A DNA stretch of 64,000 nucleotides from assembly GCA_913055695.1 (NCBI GenBank), contig CAJXKF010000004.1, forward strand, positions 124,001 to 188,000. Reading direction: 5' to 3'. This DNA is from an uncultured Methylophaga sp. GTDB lineage: Bacteria > Pseudomonadota > Gammaproteobacteria > Nitrosococcales > Methylophagaceae. The notes under the pieces were generated by a model. That model was given only the letters and a program-made list of their open reading frames with translations, did not search any database and was not told where the DNA came from. Below, piece after piece: positions 44,689-52,912 of this stretch (position 1 is its first letter; each line of letters begins with the position of its first letter). A program made the translations under genes and the position numbers.

Positions 44689-45570
44689 TTAAACCTGTGC
44701 CAGTAAACGGTCAATCATGGATTCGGCCTGACCCAGATAGCCACCGCCGAATAAATTCAGATGATTAATGATGTGATAGAGATTATAAAGTGTTTTACGC
44801 ATCTGATAACCGCTGTCGACCGGATACTCGGCATTGTAGGCGGCAAAGAAATCACCGCCGAAGCCGCCGAATAACTCGGTCATTGCCAGATCAGCTTCAC
44901 GGTCTCCGTAGTAACAGGCCGGGTCAAAAATCACCGGATTACCCGCCTCATCAGCAGCCGCATTGCCGCCCCATAAATCACCATGTAACAGGGCCGGTTG
45001 CGGCTTATGACCATCCAGCAGTTTATCCAGATTGATCAGCAGTTTCTCGCCCTGGGTCTGCAGACGGCCACCAAAACCATTTCCGGCGGCAAACTGTAAC
45101 TGCTGCCCCAGACGTTCATCGCGCCAGAAACTGAGCCAGTCATGTTTCTGATCATTGATTTGTGGTGTGCTGCCAATGGTGTTGTCCATATGCCAGCCAA
45201 AATAGGGCTGGGTGGCACGGTGCATTCTGGCCAGCTGCTCGCCCATTAATGCCGGTGCGCCACCCCTCAGACTGCCCAGCGCGATATATTCCAGCGCAAG
45301 ATAACTGTGTCCATCAGCCACGCCATAGCCAATCACTTCCGGCACCCTGATGGAATCAGTTGCCCGCATTTCATGCAGGCCATGTGCTTCGGCTTCGAAC
45401 ATTGAGGCGAGCTGTGGGCTGTTAACCTTGATGAAGTAGGAGGCTGAGCCATTGTCGAGCCGGAATGCCGAGTTGATGCATCCACCGCCGATACTGGTGA
45501 TATTGGCATTTTGCAGGTTTTTGCCAGTGGCTTTTTCAATCTCACTGATAATCGAACTGAATTGTGCCAT
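44689..45570 (-). CDS. Fructosamine/ketosamine-3-kinase family protein
   Basis: A 293-residue kinase with an aminoglycoside-phosphotransferase fold. The N-terminal loop is GGGCINSAFRLDNG, the nucleotide Lys lies in YFIKVNSPQ, catalytic LLHGDLWGGN and metal-binding VIFDPACYYGDREADLAMTE are intact. Bacterial members phosphorylate ribulosamines and erythrulosamines on protein side chains, after which the adduct falls off and the amine is freed. The next gene is an LMW phosphatase and the divergent neighbour is rpiA, so a ribose-5-phosphate deglycation role is plausible. Confidence 0.92.
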   Translation of the reverse strand: MAQFSSIISEIEKATGKNLQNANITSIGGGCINSAFRLDNGSASYFIKVNSPQLASMFEAEAHGLHEMRATDSIRVPEVIGYGVADGHSYLALEYIALGSLRGGAPALMGEQLARMHRATQPYFGWHMDNTIGSTPQINDQKHDWLSFWRDERLGQQLQFAAGNGFGGRLQTQGEKLLINLDKLLDGHKPQPALLHGDLWGGNAAADEAGNPVIFDPACYYGDREADLAMTELFGGFGGDFFAAYNAEYPVDSGYQMRKTLYNLYHIINHLNLFGGGYLGQAESMIDRLLAQV

Positions 45571-45731
45571 GATGAATTCCTGTTTTATCGAAGGGGCAAC
45601 GCTCTTTTTGAGTTAACCCATGCATTGGTCAGACTGGACTGGACATCGCCAGTGCGGGTGTTAAGCTGAGCTAACATTCTGCCAAGACCAGGGTGCCCCT
45701 TCAAATTCAGGTGCACAAAAGGAGGTTGTTT

Positions 45732-46433
45732 ATGACAGCGGAAAATACGATGAACCCCAAACAGCGCGTCGCTGTTCATGCGGCCAATCTGGTCGAAGCC
45801 GATATGATCGTCGGTTTGGGAACCGGCTCCACCGCCAACCTGTTTATTGAGGCGCTGGCCAAGCGCAACCGTACTGAAAACCTGAATGTCACCACGGTCA
45901 GCAGTTCTGCCATCAGTGCTATCAAGGCCAAAGAGGCCGGTCTGCCGGTGCTGTCGATTGATTCATTGAGTGAACTGGATCTGTATGTCGACGGCGCTGA
46001 TGAAGTCACGGCAGATCTGGCTCTGCTTAAGGGACGGGGACAGGATCTGGTGAGGGAAAAACTGCTGGCCACCGCAGCCGATCAATTCTTTGTCATGGTC
46101 GACGAGAGCAAACTGGTGGAATTTATCGGTGAAAAGTTTCCCATACCCGTAGAGGTGATGCCGGATGCGTGGAAGCTGGTATTCAATCAGTTGAAACAGC
46201 AGGGTGGTCGCGGTGATTTAAGACTCAATGCCAGCGGTGATAATGTCGCTGTCACCGCACATGGCAGTCTGGTGCTGGATATGCATTTTGACCATGTCGA
46301 CAGCCTGGAACTGACAATGATTCTGGATACGATCCCAGGTGTCGTCGAACACGGCATTTTCAGTGATCTTGCCACCGCAGTCTTTATCGGTGGCGACAGT
46401 GAAGTCGAAGAACACTGGCGCCAGGAGCCCTGA
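45732..46433 (+). CDS. rpiA: Ribose-5-phosphate isomerase A
   Basis: 233 residues from ATG 45732, chosen because AAAAGGAGG lies 7-15 bases upstream; an earlier in-frame ATG (45693) is discarded. It interconverts ribose-5-phosphate and ribulose-5-phosphate. Signatures: VGLGTGSTANLFIEAL, DLYVDGADEVTADLALLKGRG (catalytic Asp residues and Lys) and PIPVEVMPDAWKLV. The C-terminal end (GVVEHGIFSDLATAVFIGG) is family-typical. Confidence 0.95.
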   Translation: MTAENTMNPKQRVAVHAANLVEADMIVGLGTGSTANLFIEALAKRNRTENLNVTTVSSSAISAIKAKEAGLPVLSIDSLSELDLYVDGADEVTADLALLKGRGQDLVREKLLATAADQFFVMVDESKLVEFIGEKFPIPVEVMPDAWKLVFNQLKQQGGRGDLRLNASGDNVAVTAHGSLVLDMHFDHVDSLELTMILDTIPGVVEHGIFSDLATAVFIGGDSEVEEHWRQEP

Positions 46434-46450
46434 CACATACCGCATCATCT

Positions 46451-46520
46451 GCCGCTGGCGCCGGTTATCAGCGCTGAATTTAACTCCTGATAACCGGTGC
46501 CAATCTGCGAAATCAGCGGC
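46451..46520. repeat. Long two-stem inverted repeat between rpiA and the peroxiredoxin gene
   Basis: The inner arms are TGGCGCCGGTTATCAG (46456-46471) and CTGATAACCGGTGCCA (46487-46502), pairing at 15 of 16 positions with one G-T wobble around a 15-base loop. Outside, GCCGCT (46451-46456) pairs with AGCGGC (46515-46520). No T-run follows. It lies between convergent genes and could be a terminator-like or mobile repeat. Confidence 0.7.
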
Positions 46521-46531
46521 TCACTACGCTT

Positions 46532-47044
46532 TTATTTTTTCAGCTCTTCCAGGATGGTTTCGGCTTTGGAACGGCCGAATTCGCCGGAACCTTCGACACC
46601 GATATATTTGACCACGCCATCTTCAACGATCATGGCAAAACGGTAGCAGCGAATACCCATGCCGCCACCGCTCATATCGCGATCCAGGCCCAGCGCTTTG
46701 GTGTAGTCAGCGCTGCCATCTGCCATCATGCGGACTTTACCCTCGACATTGTTTTCACGTCCCCAGGATGCCATGACGAAGGCGTCGTTGACGGCCATAC
46801 ACCAGATTTCATCAGCACCCGCCGCCTTGATCTCATCAGCATGCTTCACAAAACCAGGCAGATGCTCAGCAGAACACAGCGGTGTAAAGGCACCGGGGAC
46901 ACCAAAAATCACCACTGTCTTGCCTTTCACCATTTCCCCGACATCCTTGGCTTCGGGTTTCAGCGGACATCCGTTTTCCGGATCAAAACCGATACTTTCG
47001 CTTAATTTACCTGCAGGCAGGGTTTGGCCAACTTCAATAGTCAT
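46532..47044 (-). CDS. Prx5-type peroxiredoxin
   Basis: A 170-residue thiol peroxidase of the peroxiredoxin-5 group that reduces hydrogen peroxide and organic peroxides. The peroxidatic cysteine is Cys57 in PGAFTPLCSAEHLPGF, with Thr54 before it. IWCMAVNDAFVMASWG is the second conserved block. There is no glutaredoxin fusion, so glutathione/glutaredoxin or thioredoxin would recycle it. It is monocistronic. Confidence 0.92.
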   Translation of the reverse strand: MTIEVGQTLPAGKLSESIGFDPENGCPLKPEAKDVGEMVKGKTVVIFGVPGAFTPLCSAEHLPGFVKHADEIKAAGADEIWCMAVNDAFVMASWGRENNVEGKVRMMADGSADYTKALGLDRDMSGGGMGIRCYRFAMIVEDGVVKYIGVEGSGEFGRSKAETILEELKK

Positions 47045-47198
47045 AACCGGCTCCTTTTATTTGAGTATGAAACCAGCCTAGCATAAGGCAGGCAAACCGA
47101 GATAAAAACACCATTATTCCAAGGGTTTTGTCAGTTTGGTTTTCATGGTTGCAGTCGTTATCATGAGTTGCATTAGTGAATAAATAAGGAAACTATCC

Positions 47199-48206
47199 AT
47201 GGCTGAACAACTTCGTTGGGGAATTCTGGGGGCGGCTCGGGTCAATGACAAACTGATGCCGGCGATCGTCGAGGCAGACAATGCCAAACTGGTAGCGATT
47301 GCCAGCCGCCGGCCGGGCGCTGCAGCGGAAACCCTGCAAAAACATGCGCCCAATGAGACTGATGCAGAAGCGCTGGATGATCCGCAGGCGCTGCTGACGC
47401 GTGAAGACATTGACGCGATTTATTTGCCGATGGCCAACGAGGAACATGCCGAGTGGGCATTGAAAGCCATTGAACATGGCAAACATGTGCTGATTGAGAA
47501 ACCGATGGCATTGAAAGTCGAAGACATCGACGCGATTGATGCGGCCGCCAGAGCCAATAATGTCACAGTGATGGAAGGCTTTATGTATCGCTTCCACACC
47601 CAGCATGATTTTGTCAGGGATTTGATTGATTCAGGCAAGATTGGCGAGGTACGTACTGTCAAAACCGCGTTTGCCTTTCCGATGAAACCGGCCCGTCTGT
47701 ATCGGATCAACCGGGATATCGCCAATGGCGGCGGAGCGATGTGGGATATCGGCCCTTATGCCGTTCACACTGCGCGGCATTGGTTTGACAATGAGCCTGT
47801 CGCAGCTACCGCCATGGCCAAACTGAATGAACATGGTGCCGATGTCAGCCTGAGCGGTATTTTTGATTTCGGTGACGGTCGTTATGGTCATTTTGAAATG
47901 AGCTTTGAACATGCGCGCCGCAGTGTCTATGAAATCATCGGTACCAAAGGCGGGATTACCTGCCACACTGTCTGGCAGCCGCACGACGAGCAGCCGTTAA
48001 TTTCCTACTGGACTGATGCTGGTGAGTCAGAAACGGTGTCCTTGCCGATGGCGAATCATTTCAACCGTGAAATCGAACATTTCTCTGACTGCATTCTGAA
48101 TAATAAAGCGCCGTTTCTCAGTATGGCTGATGCCCGGGGCAATTGCGCCGCCATCAATGCTGCGCTGCAATCGGTAGCAGAAGGTAAAACGATAAAAATC
48201 AACTGA
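47199..48206 (+). CDS. Gfo/Idh/MocA family oxidoreductase
   Basis: A 335-residue NAD(P)-dependent dehydrogenase of unknown sugar or polyol substrate. The N-terminal Rossmann motif is GILGAARVNDKLMPAI; EKPMALKVEDIDAID carries the conserved catalytic Lys-Pro. MEGFMYRFHTQHDF and GGGAMWDIGPYAVHTARHW are typical of the family; the C-terminal half forms the substrate-binding beta sheet. ATAAGGAAAC before the ATG is the ribosome site. No sugar operon is nearby. Confidence 0.9.
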   Translation: MAEQLRWGILGAARVNDKLMPAIVEADNAKLVAIASRRPGAAAETLQKHAPNETDAEALDDPQALLTREDIDAIYLPMANEEHAEWALKAIEHGKHVLIEKPMALKVEDIDAIDAAARANNVTVMEGFMYRFHTQHDFVRDLIDSGKIGEVRTVKTAFAFPMKPARLYRINRDIANGGGAMWDIGPYAVHTARHWFDNEPVAATAMAKLNEHGADVSLSGIFDFGDGRYGHFEMSFEHARRSVYEIIGTKGGITCHTVWQPHDEQPLISYWTDAGESETVSLPMANHFNREIEHFSDCILNNKAPFLSMADARGNCAAINAALQSVAEGKTIKIN

Positions 48207-48379
48207 TAAGCCTCTATCTGACTATCCGCAGATTACCCAGATGAACGCAGATTTAATGTTCATTAAGCAAACGTTTTTTTGTCTGGAACAAATCACTAAT
48301 CTGTGAAAAACCGCGAAATCTGCGGATAACCTTAATAAATCTCTATGTCCTCTGTGCCTCTGAGGTTAATGCTTATCAG
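48203..48379. repeat. Inverted-repeat intergenic element with CAGATT-type motifs
   Basis: CTGATAAG (48203-48210) and CTTATCAG (48372-48379) frame the gap; inside, ATCCGCAGATT (48224-48234) and AATCTGCGGAT (48317-48327) are a perfect 11-bp inverted pair, and the motif CGCAGATTT recurs at 48246. The block CCTCTGTGCCTCTGAGG (48349-48365) resembles the low-information repeat found in many bacterial intergenic regions. No gene is supported within. Confidence 0.6.
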
Positions 48380-48579
48380 CGGAAGAGATTGATGATAAGG
48401 GTCAGCACCAGGCTGACCACGGCCATGGAGGTAATGGGAATAAAAAGTCGGCTATCGCCTTTATCAATATTGATATCACCGGGCAGTTTACCAAACCAGC
48501 TTAAAAGCCAGGGAGCGAACTGCCAGACAAGACCCACTGCCACTAGAATCAATCCGATAATAATCAAGCTTTTTGCCAT
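48376..48579 (-). CDS. DUF2905 family small membrane protein
   Basis: A 67-residue protein with two transmembrane helices (SLIIIGLILVAVGLVW and MAVVSLVLTLIINLF). The loop GKLPGDINIDKGDSRLFIPI is the diagnostic DUF2905 signature. Function is unknown. The start codon overlaps the stop of the radical SAM gene by one base, so they are probably cotranscribed. Confidence 0.9.
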   Translation of the reverse strand: MAKSLIIIGLILVAVGLVWQFAPWLLSWFGKLPGDINIDKGDSRLFIPITSMAVVSLVLTLIINLFR

Positions 48580-49640
48580 CAGAATAAATCCATTTGCTGT
48601 GGATGGGGGCGAAACAGGTCGCGATTCAGCGGCGTGGAGCGCTGATTCAGTGCGTGCTTTTTGATCGCCCGCTGGAAACGCTGATTAATCATATCCGCAT
48701 AGAAACCCTGCCCCTGAAGACGGTGGCCGAAACGGGGATCATTGGTTTTGCCACCGCGGCTGTCACGGATCCGGTTCATCACATGTTCGGCTTTATCCGG
48801 GTAGTGATCATGCAGCCAGTTTTCAAATAGATCACTCACTTCACGCGGCAGGCGCAGCAGAATAAACCCGACTGATTGTGCCCCGGCTTCAGCACAGGCT
48901 GAAATAATCTGTTCCAACTCGGTATCCGTCAACACCGGAATCACCGGCGCAATCAACACACTGACCGGAATCCCTGCCCGGCGCAGCATGCTGATGGTTT
49001 GCAAACGCCGCTGCGGACTGCTGGCTCTGGGTTCGAGTTTACGGGCCAGATTTTTATCTAACGTGGTGATGGAGATATTCACCTTCACCAGATTGTCGGC
49101 TGCGAGGCATGCCAGAATGTCAATGTCGCGTTCGACCAAAGCCGACTTAGTGACGATAGTGCAGGGATGTTTAAAGCTTGCCAGCACTTCCAGAATCTCG
49201 CGGGTGATTTGATACTGACGCTCTATCGGCTGATAGGGATCGGTATTGGCACCGAGGGAAATCGGCGAACACTGATAGGATTTTGCCATCAGCTCCTTGC
49301 GAAGCAGCGCAGCAGCATCGGGTTTGGCGGTCAGTTTGCTTTCAAAATCGAGACCGGGAGACAGCCCCTGATAGGCGTGGGATGGCCTTGCGAAACAATA
49401 GATACAGCCGTGCTCGCAGCCCCGATAGGCATTAATTGACTGGTTAAATGGCAGATCCGGTGAATCATTAGTGGTGATAATTTTGCGCGGTACTTCGATT
49501 GATACTTCAGTGCGAAAGGCGGGTAATTCCGCTTCCTGAAACCAGCCGTCATCGATTTGCTCACGCTCGAATTCGCTGAAGCGACTGTCCCTGTTATCTA
49601 GTGTTCCGCGTCCCTTTACTGTTTTAACAAAGCCCTGCAT
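48579..49640 (-). CDS. PA0069-type radical SAM protein
   Basis: A 353-residue radical S-adenosylmethionine enzyme, function unknown. The cluster motif is CEHGCIYCFARPSH (C-x3-C-x2-C) near residue 78, preceded by DLPFNQSINAYRG. TIVTKSALVERDIDIL and PVIPVLTDTELE are typical of the COG1533 splB-like family. The gene overlaps SIMPL by one base upstream and DUF2905 downstream. Confidence 0.9.
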   Translation of the reverse strand: MQGFVKTVKGRGTLDNRDSRFSEFEREQIDDGWFQEAELPAFRTEVSIEVPRKIITTNDSPDLPFNQSINAYRGCEHGCIYCFARPSHAYQGLSPGLDFESKLTAKPDAAALLRKELMAKSYQCSPISLGANTDPYQPIERQYQITREILEVLASFKHPCTIVTKSALVERDIDILACLAADNLVKVNISITTLDKNLARKLEPRASSPQRRLQTISMLRRAGIPVSVLIAPVIPVLTDTELEQIISACAEAGAQSVGFILLRLPREVSDLFENWLHDHYPDKAEHVMNRIRDSRGGKTNDPRFGHRLQGQGFYADMINQRFQRAIKKHALNQRSTPLNRDLFRPHPQQMDLF

Positions 49641-50359
49641 CAGTCGGAGAGGTAATATTCAATCGTCGAGACGACTCTGACCTTTTTAATATGCGGGGTA
49701 TTGTTGTCTCGCGGACTGATGCTGAACTGACCCTGGGAAGCGCGGCGGATCTTGCCCAGCCGGCTGTCTGAATCTTCAGCAAATTTTTCTGCGACCTCTC
49801 TGGCTTTGCGGGTGGCATCTTCAATCATTGCCGGTTTGACCTCATTCAGCCGGGTGAACAGATATTCGGTCTGTGACTGATAGTTGTTGCCGGTCAGCAC
49901 GATGCCCTGTTTGCCGAGTTCTGACAGCTTGCCCATAACCTCGCGCACCGTATCAATGGCTTCTGAATACACCGTGACAGTCTGCATACCGGTATAACGA
50001 AATTCGGCCCGATCCTGGTTGCCATACTGTTGGGCTGATTTGTCGGTAATCGCCGGGGTGCCGATAGTGATATCCTGACGATCAATACCTTGTCCGGTCA
50101 GAAAATTAATGATGGTATCGGTATTGGTGTCAATGTCCTGATACAGCGAGGGCAGGTTATTGCTTGCCAGCGAAAACTGAATCGGCCAGATCACCACATC
50201 GGCGGTGAATTCCTCTTCTGCCAGGCCTTTTACAGTGACCGAGCGTTCGTATTCCTTGACATCAATCGCTGCACTGGCAATCAGCCAGCCCAGTGCAGAA
50301 AGGCCCAGAAAAACACCCAGCGCCAGAGCCAGCGCATTGAATCGGTCCGTGTTCAGCAT
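49640..50359 (-). CDS. SIMPL (DUF541) domain protein
   Basis: A 239-residue protein with an N-terminal membrane anchor (about residues 10-33, LALGVFLGLSALGWLIASAA) and a SIMPL domain: ERSVTVKGLAEEEFTADVVIWPIQFS, then the block YTGMQTVTVYSEAIDTVREVM and ATRKAREVAEKFAEDSDSRLGKIRRASQG. These are periplasmic envelope proteins of unclear function, linked to oxidative stress in E. coli (YggE). First gene of the SIMPL-radical SAM-DUF2905 unit. Confidence 0.9.
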   Translation of the reverse strand: MLNTDRFNALALALGVFLGLSALGWLIASAAIDVKEYERSVTVKGLAEEEFTADVVIWPIQFSLASNNLPSLYQDIDTNTDTIINFLTGQGIDRQDITIGTPAITDKSAQQYGNQDRAEFRYTGMQTVTVYSEAIDTVREVMGKLSELGKQGIVLTGNNYQSQTEYLFTRLNEVKPAMIEDATRKAREVAEKFAEDSDSRLGKIRRASQGQFSISPRDNNTPHIKKVRVVSTIEYYLSD

Positions 50360-50400
50360 AAAGCACCTCGGCGAAAATCAGAATTTGATTCCAACAGCTG

Positions 50401-51393
50401 TTAAGGCTTGCGGGAAAAATGTTCACGGGAATAGGCAACGCGCTGCTGCACATTCATCTTGTGCTTGTTACCCAAGGCTTCAATCTGGCGCAGACGGGGG
50501 ACTAAACCCTCACCATTGGCCACCTGGATACTGAGACCGGGACGGGCGTTCAGCTCTAAAAGCATAGGCCCTTTCTGACGATCAAGAACGATATCGGTAC
50601 CGAGGTATCCCAAGCCGGACATTTCGTAGCAGGAGGCAGCCAAGGTCAGTAGTTGCTCCCAGTGCGGCACTTTGAGACTGAGCAGATTGGTGCCGGTATC
50701 CGGATGTAGCAGTATCGGCCGATCAAACTGGACCGCGCGTAATGCACTGCCATCACCGATATCCAGGCCCACACCGACTGCACCCTGGTGCAGATTGGCC
50801 TTACCATTGGAATCAGAGGTCGACAGCCGCATCATGGCCATCACCGGAAAGCCTTTGAAAATAATCACGCGCGTATCAGGTACGCCTTCATAGGTATAAC
50901 CGGTAAAACAGTCATCGAACTCGATCAGGCTTTCAATGATGGCAACATCAGCACGACCACCCAGTGAGAACAGACCGGCCAGAATATTGGACACGTGTCG
51001 TTCCAGATCGCTGATCGAGGCAATCTGACCATTGGTTTTGTGGTAACCCAGATCATCGCGACGGGTAATCACCATAATGCCTTTACCGCCACTGCCATGC
51101 GCCGGTTTGATGCAGAAACCGGGGATATCGGCAATCAGCTTGGCCAGATCCTTGACTTCATGCTGCTCACGAATCACGCCGAGCAGATCCGGTGCAGTAA
51201 TGCCGGCCTCCAGCACGATTTGTTTGGTCTGTAACTTGTCATCAACCAGCGGGTAGAGATGGCGTGGATTATAGCGGCTGATATAGGAAATATTGCGACG
51301 GTTCATCCCCAGCACGCCTTTCTTGGCAAGCTTGCTGGGGTGTACGTAGCGCTCGCGGATTTCCCTGAACCAGTTCAGCAGCGGACCACTCAT
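50401..51393 (-). CDS. Alpha-L-glutamate ligase-like ATP-grasp protein
   Basis: A 330-residue RimK-like ATP-grasp enzyme (sugar-transport-type ATPgrasp). GFCIKPAHGSGGKGIMVI forms the ATP-grasp loop, RVIIFKGFPVMAMMRLSTSDSNGKANLHQGAVGVGLDIGDG-type sequence follows, and LELNARPGLSIQVANGEGL binds Mg. Such enzymes join an amino group to a carboxylate; the substrate is unknown. It overlaps the next gene's stop by one base. Together with a 7TM transglutaminase-like protein and an aspartyl protease it forms a three-gene set. Confidence 0.9.
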   Translation of the reverse strand: MSGPLLNWFREIRERYVHPSKLAKKGVLGMNRRNISYISRYNPRHLYPLVDDKLQTKQIVLEAGITAPDLLGVIREQHEVKDLAKLIADIPGFCIKPAHGSGGKGIMVITRRDDLGYHKTNGQIASISDLERHVSNILAGLFSLGGRADVAIIESLIEFDDCFTGYTYEGVPDTRVIIFKGFPVMAMMRLSTSDSNGKANLHQGAVGVGLDIGDGSALRAVQFDRPILLHPDTGTNLLSLKVPHWEQLLTLAASCYEMSGLGYLGTDIVLDRQKGPMLLELNARPGLSIQVANGEGLVPRLRQIEALGNKHKMNVQQRVAYSREHFSRKP

Positions 51394-52901
51394 TACTTGT
51401 CCTCAACCATCGGCTTGAAGCGTTTCAGCTCCAGCAGGCGGTAACCGGTGTAGTTTCCGGCCATCAGTACCAGCGCCATCAGCACCAGCTGCAAACCCAG
51501 ATAGTTAAAGGTGAGGTGACGGATCAGCTCATTATTCATTGCGAGATAGGCCAGGACTGCGACCATTAGCGAACCACCGCCCTGAATCACAACCTGATGC
51601 GGCCCTTCCTCTTCCCACAGAATCGACATCCGTTCGATAGTCCAGGCGAGGATAATCATCGGGAAGAAGGTGACTTTCATGCCTTCCGTCAGGCCGAGTT
51701 TGTAGGCAATAATCGAGAACAGCGCGATCATGCCTATCACCATGATGATGACTGCCGATATTCGCGCCACCAGTAGCAGATTGAGATAGGACAGATAAGA
51801 GCGGATCATCAGCCCCATACCGACGATCAGCAAAAAGCCGATGAGACCGGTCAGCAAACTGGTCTGGATAAAGGCCAGCGCAATCAAAACCGGCATAAAG
51901 GTACCGGAGGTTTTGATGCCGACCAGAATCCGCAGCAGTACCACAACCAGCACGCCGACCGGAATCAGCAGAATGCCTTTGAACAGGGTCTGCTCTTCCA
52001 GCGGCAGGGTATAGAGCGAGAAGTTCAGCAGCTCGCTTTCCGAGAACTTTTGGTTCAGTGCGACGCTGAAAGGCTGTTCCTGCTCAATCATTGAGAAGGT
52101 GACCATCGAGTTTCTGCCGCCGATGACTTCCAGTACCGGGCCTGAGTGATATTCCCACAGCAGCAGGTTATCGGGACGGCCCTGTTCGCCGGTCTGCGGA
52201 TTGAAGAGTTTATAATCTTCACCGTCGAATACCTGAATATAATCAATCAGTTCCTGCCGGCGTCGACCATCTTCCAGATACAGCGCATGCACTGCGCGTG
52301 CAGGAACACCGGCCTGTTGCAGCAGTTGCACCACCCAGTTGATCTGCGGTTTGAGCTGAGCCAGCAGTTCGGCATTCTGAGTCTGATTCTGGAATTCGAG
52401 GATCAGCTCACGTGCCAGAGTAAACGGGGTTGAAGAGCGTTCCTGAGCCCGGTCCAGTAATTGATTGGCAGCGGTGGCGTAAGGTTCTTTTTCAATATTG
52501 ACCTTGAGTTCGGGCGGCTGGCTGGGATTGGGCGGCACGGCATAGGGATCCAGCAGCATATCGACCCGGTAATAAAGTGCCTGTTCGCCTTTGGCCTCAC
52601 GGATGGACCATTCAGCACGCTGTCCATTGTTTTCCTTTTCAGTATAGGCAAGGCCGTAACCAGGGCTCGCGGTATGCTGGCTGAGCTGGGTAAAGCCGGG
52701 CTGCGTGCCGGGAATAGCGAGGGAAGCCAGCACTTCGCCACCGGTGGCCTCAAATTCGACCTTGGCTTCAATCGACCAGGTCTGGCGTTTCTCGCCCGGC
52801 AGCCATGGAATATCGTAGGTATAGTGCCGATGCAGACTGAGACTGATACCGGCAATAATGAGCAAGCCAACCAGTAGATAGAACGGTTTGCGGGATGCCA
52901 T
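51393..52901 (-). CDS. Inactive-transglutaminase 7TM protein
   Basis: A 502-residue membrane protein. An N-terminal helix (residues 7-24) leads to an extracytoplasmic domain of about 210 residues related to transglutaminase-like proteins (residues about 150-250; GVPARAVHALYLEDGRRRQELIDY). After that, seven predicted helices cover the C-terminal half (LFKGILLIPVGVLVVVLLRI onward). I see no clear Cys-His-Asp triad in the transglutaminase-like part, consistent with the inactive subfamily. It ends one base into the ATP-grasp gene. Confidence 0.87.
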   Translation of the reverse strand: MASRKPFYLLVGLLIIAGISLSLHRHYTYDIPWLPGEKRQTWSIEAKVEFEATGGEVLASLAIPGTQPGFTQLSQHTASPGYGLAYTEKENNGQRAEWSIREAKGEQALYYRVDMLLDPYAVPPNPSQPPELKVNIEKEPYATAANQLLDRAQERSSTPFTLARELILEFQNQTQNAELLAQLKPQINWVVQLLQQAGVPARAVHALYLEDGRRRQELIDYIQVFDGEDYKLFNPQTGEQGRPDNLLLWEYHSGPVLEVIGGRNSMVTFSMIEQEQPFSVALNQKFSESELLNFSLYTLPLEEQTLFKGILLIPVGVLVVVLLRILVGIKTSGTFMPVLIALAFIQTSLLTGLIGFLLIVGMGLMIRSYLSYLNLLLVARISAVIIMVIGMIALFSIIAYKLGLTEGMKVTFFPMIILAWTIERMSILWEEEGPHQVVIQGGGSLMVAVLAYLAMNNELIRHLTFNYLGLQLVLMALVLMAGNYTGYRLLELKRFKPMVEDK

Positions 52902-52912
52902 GGCGATGTCCT

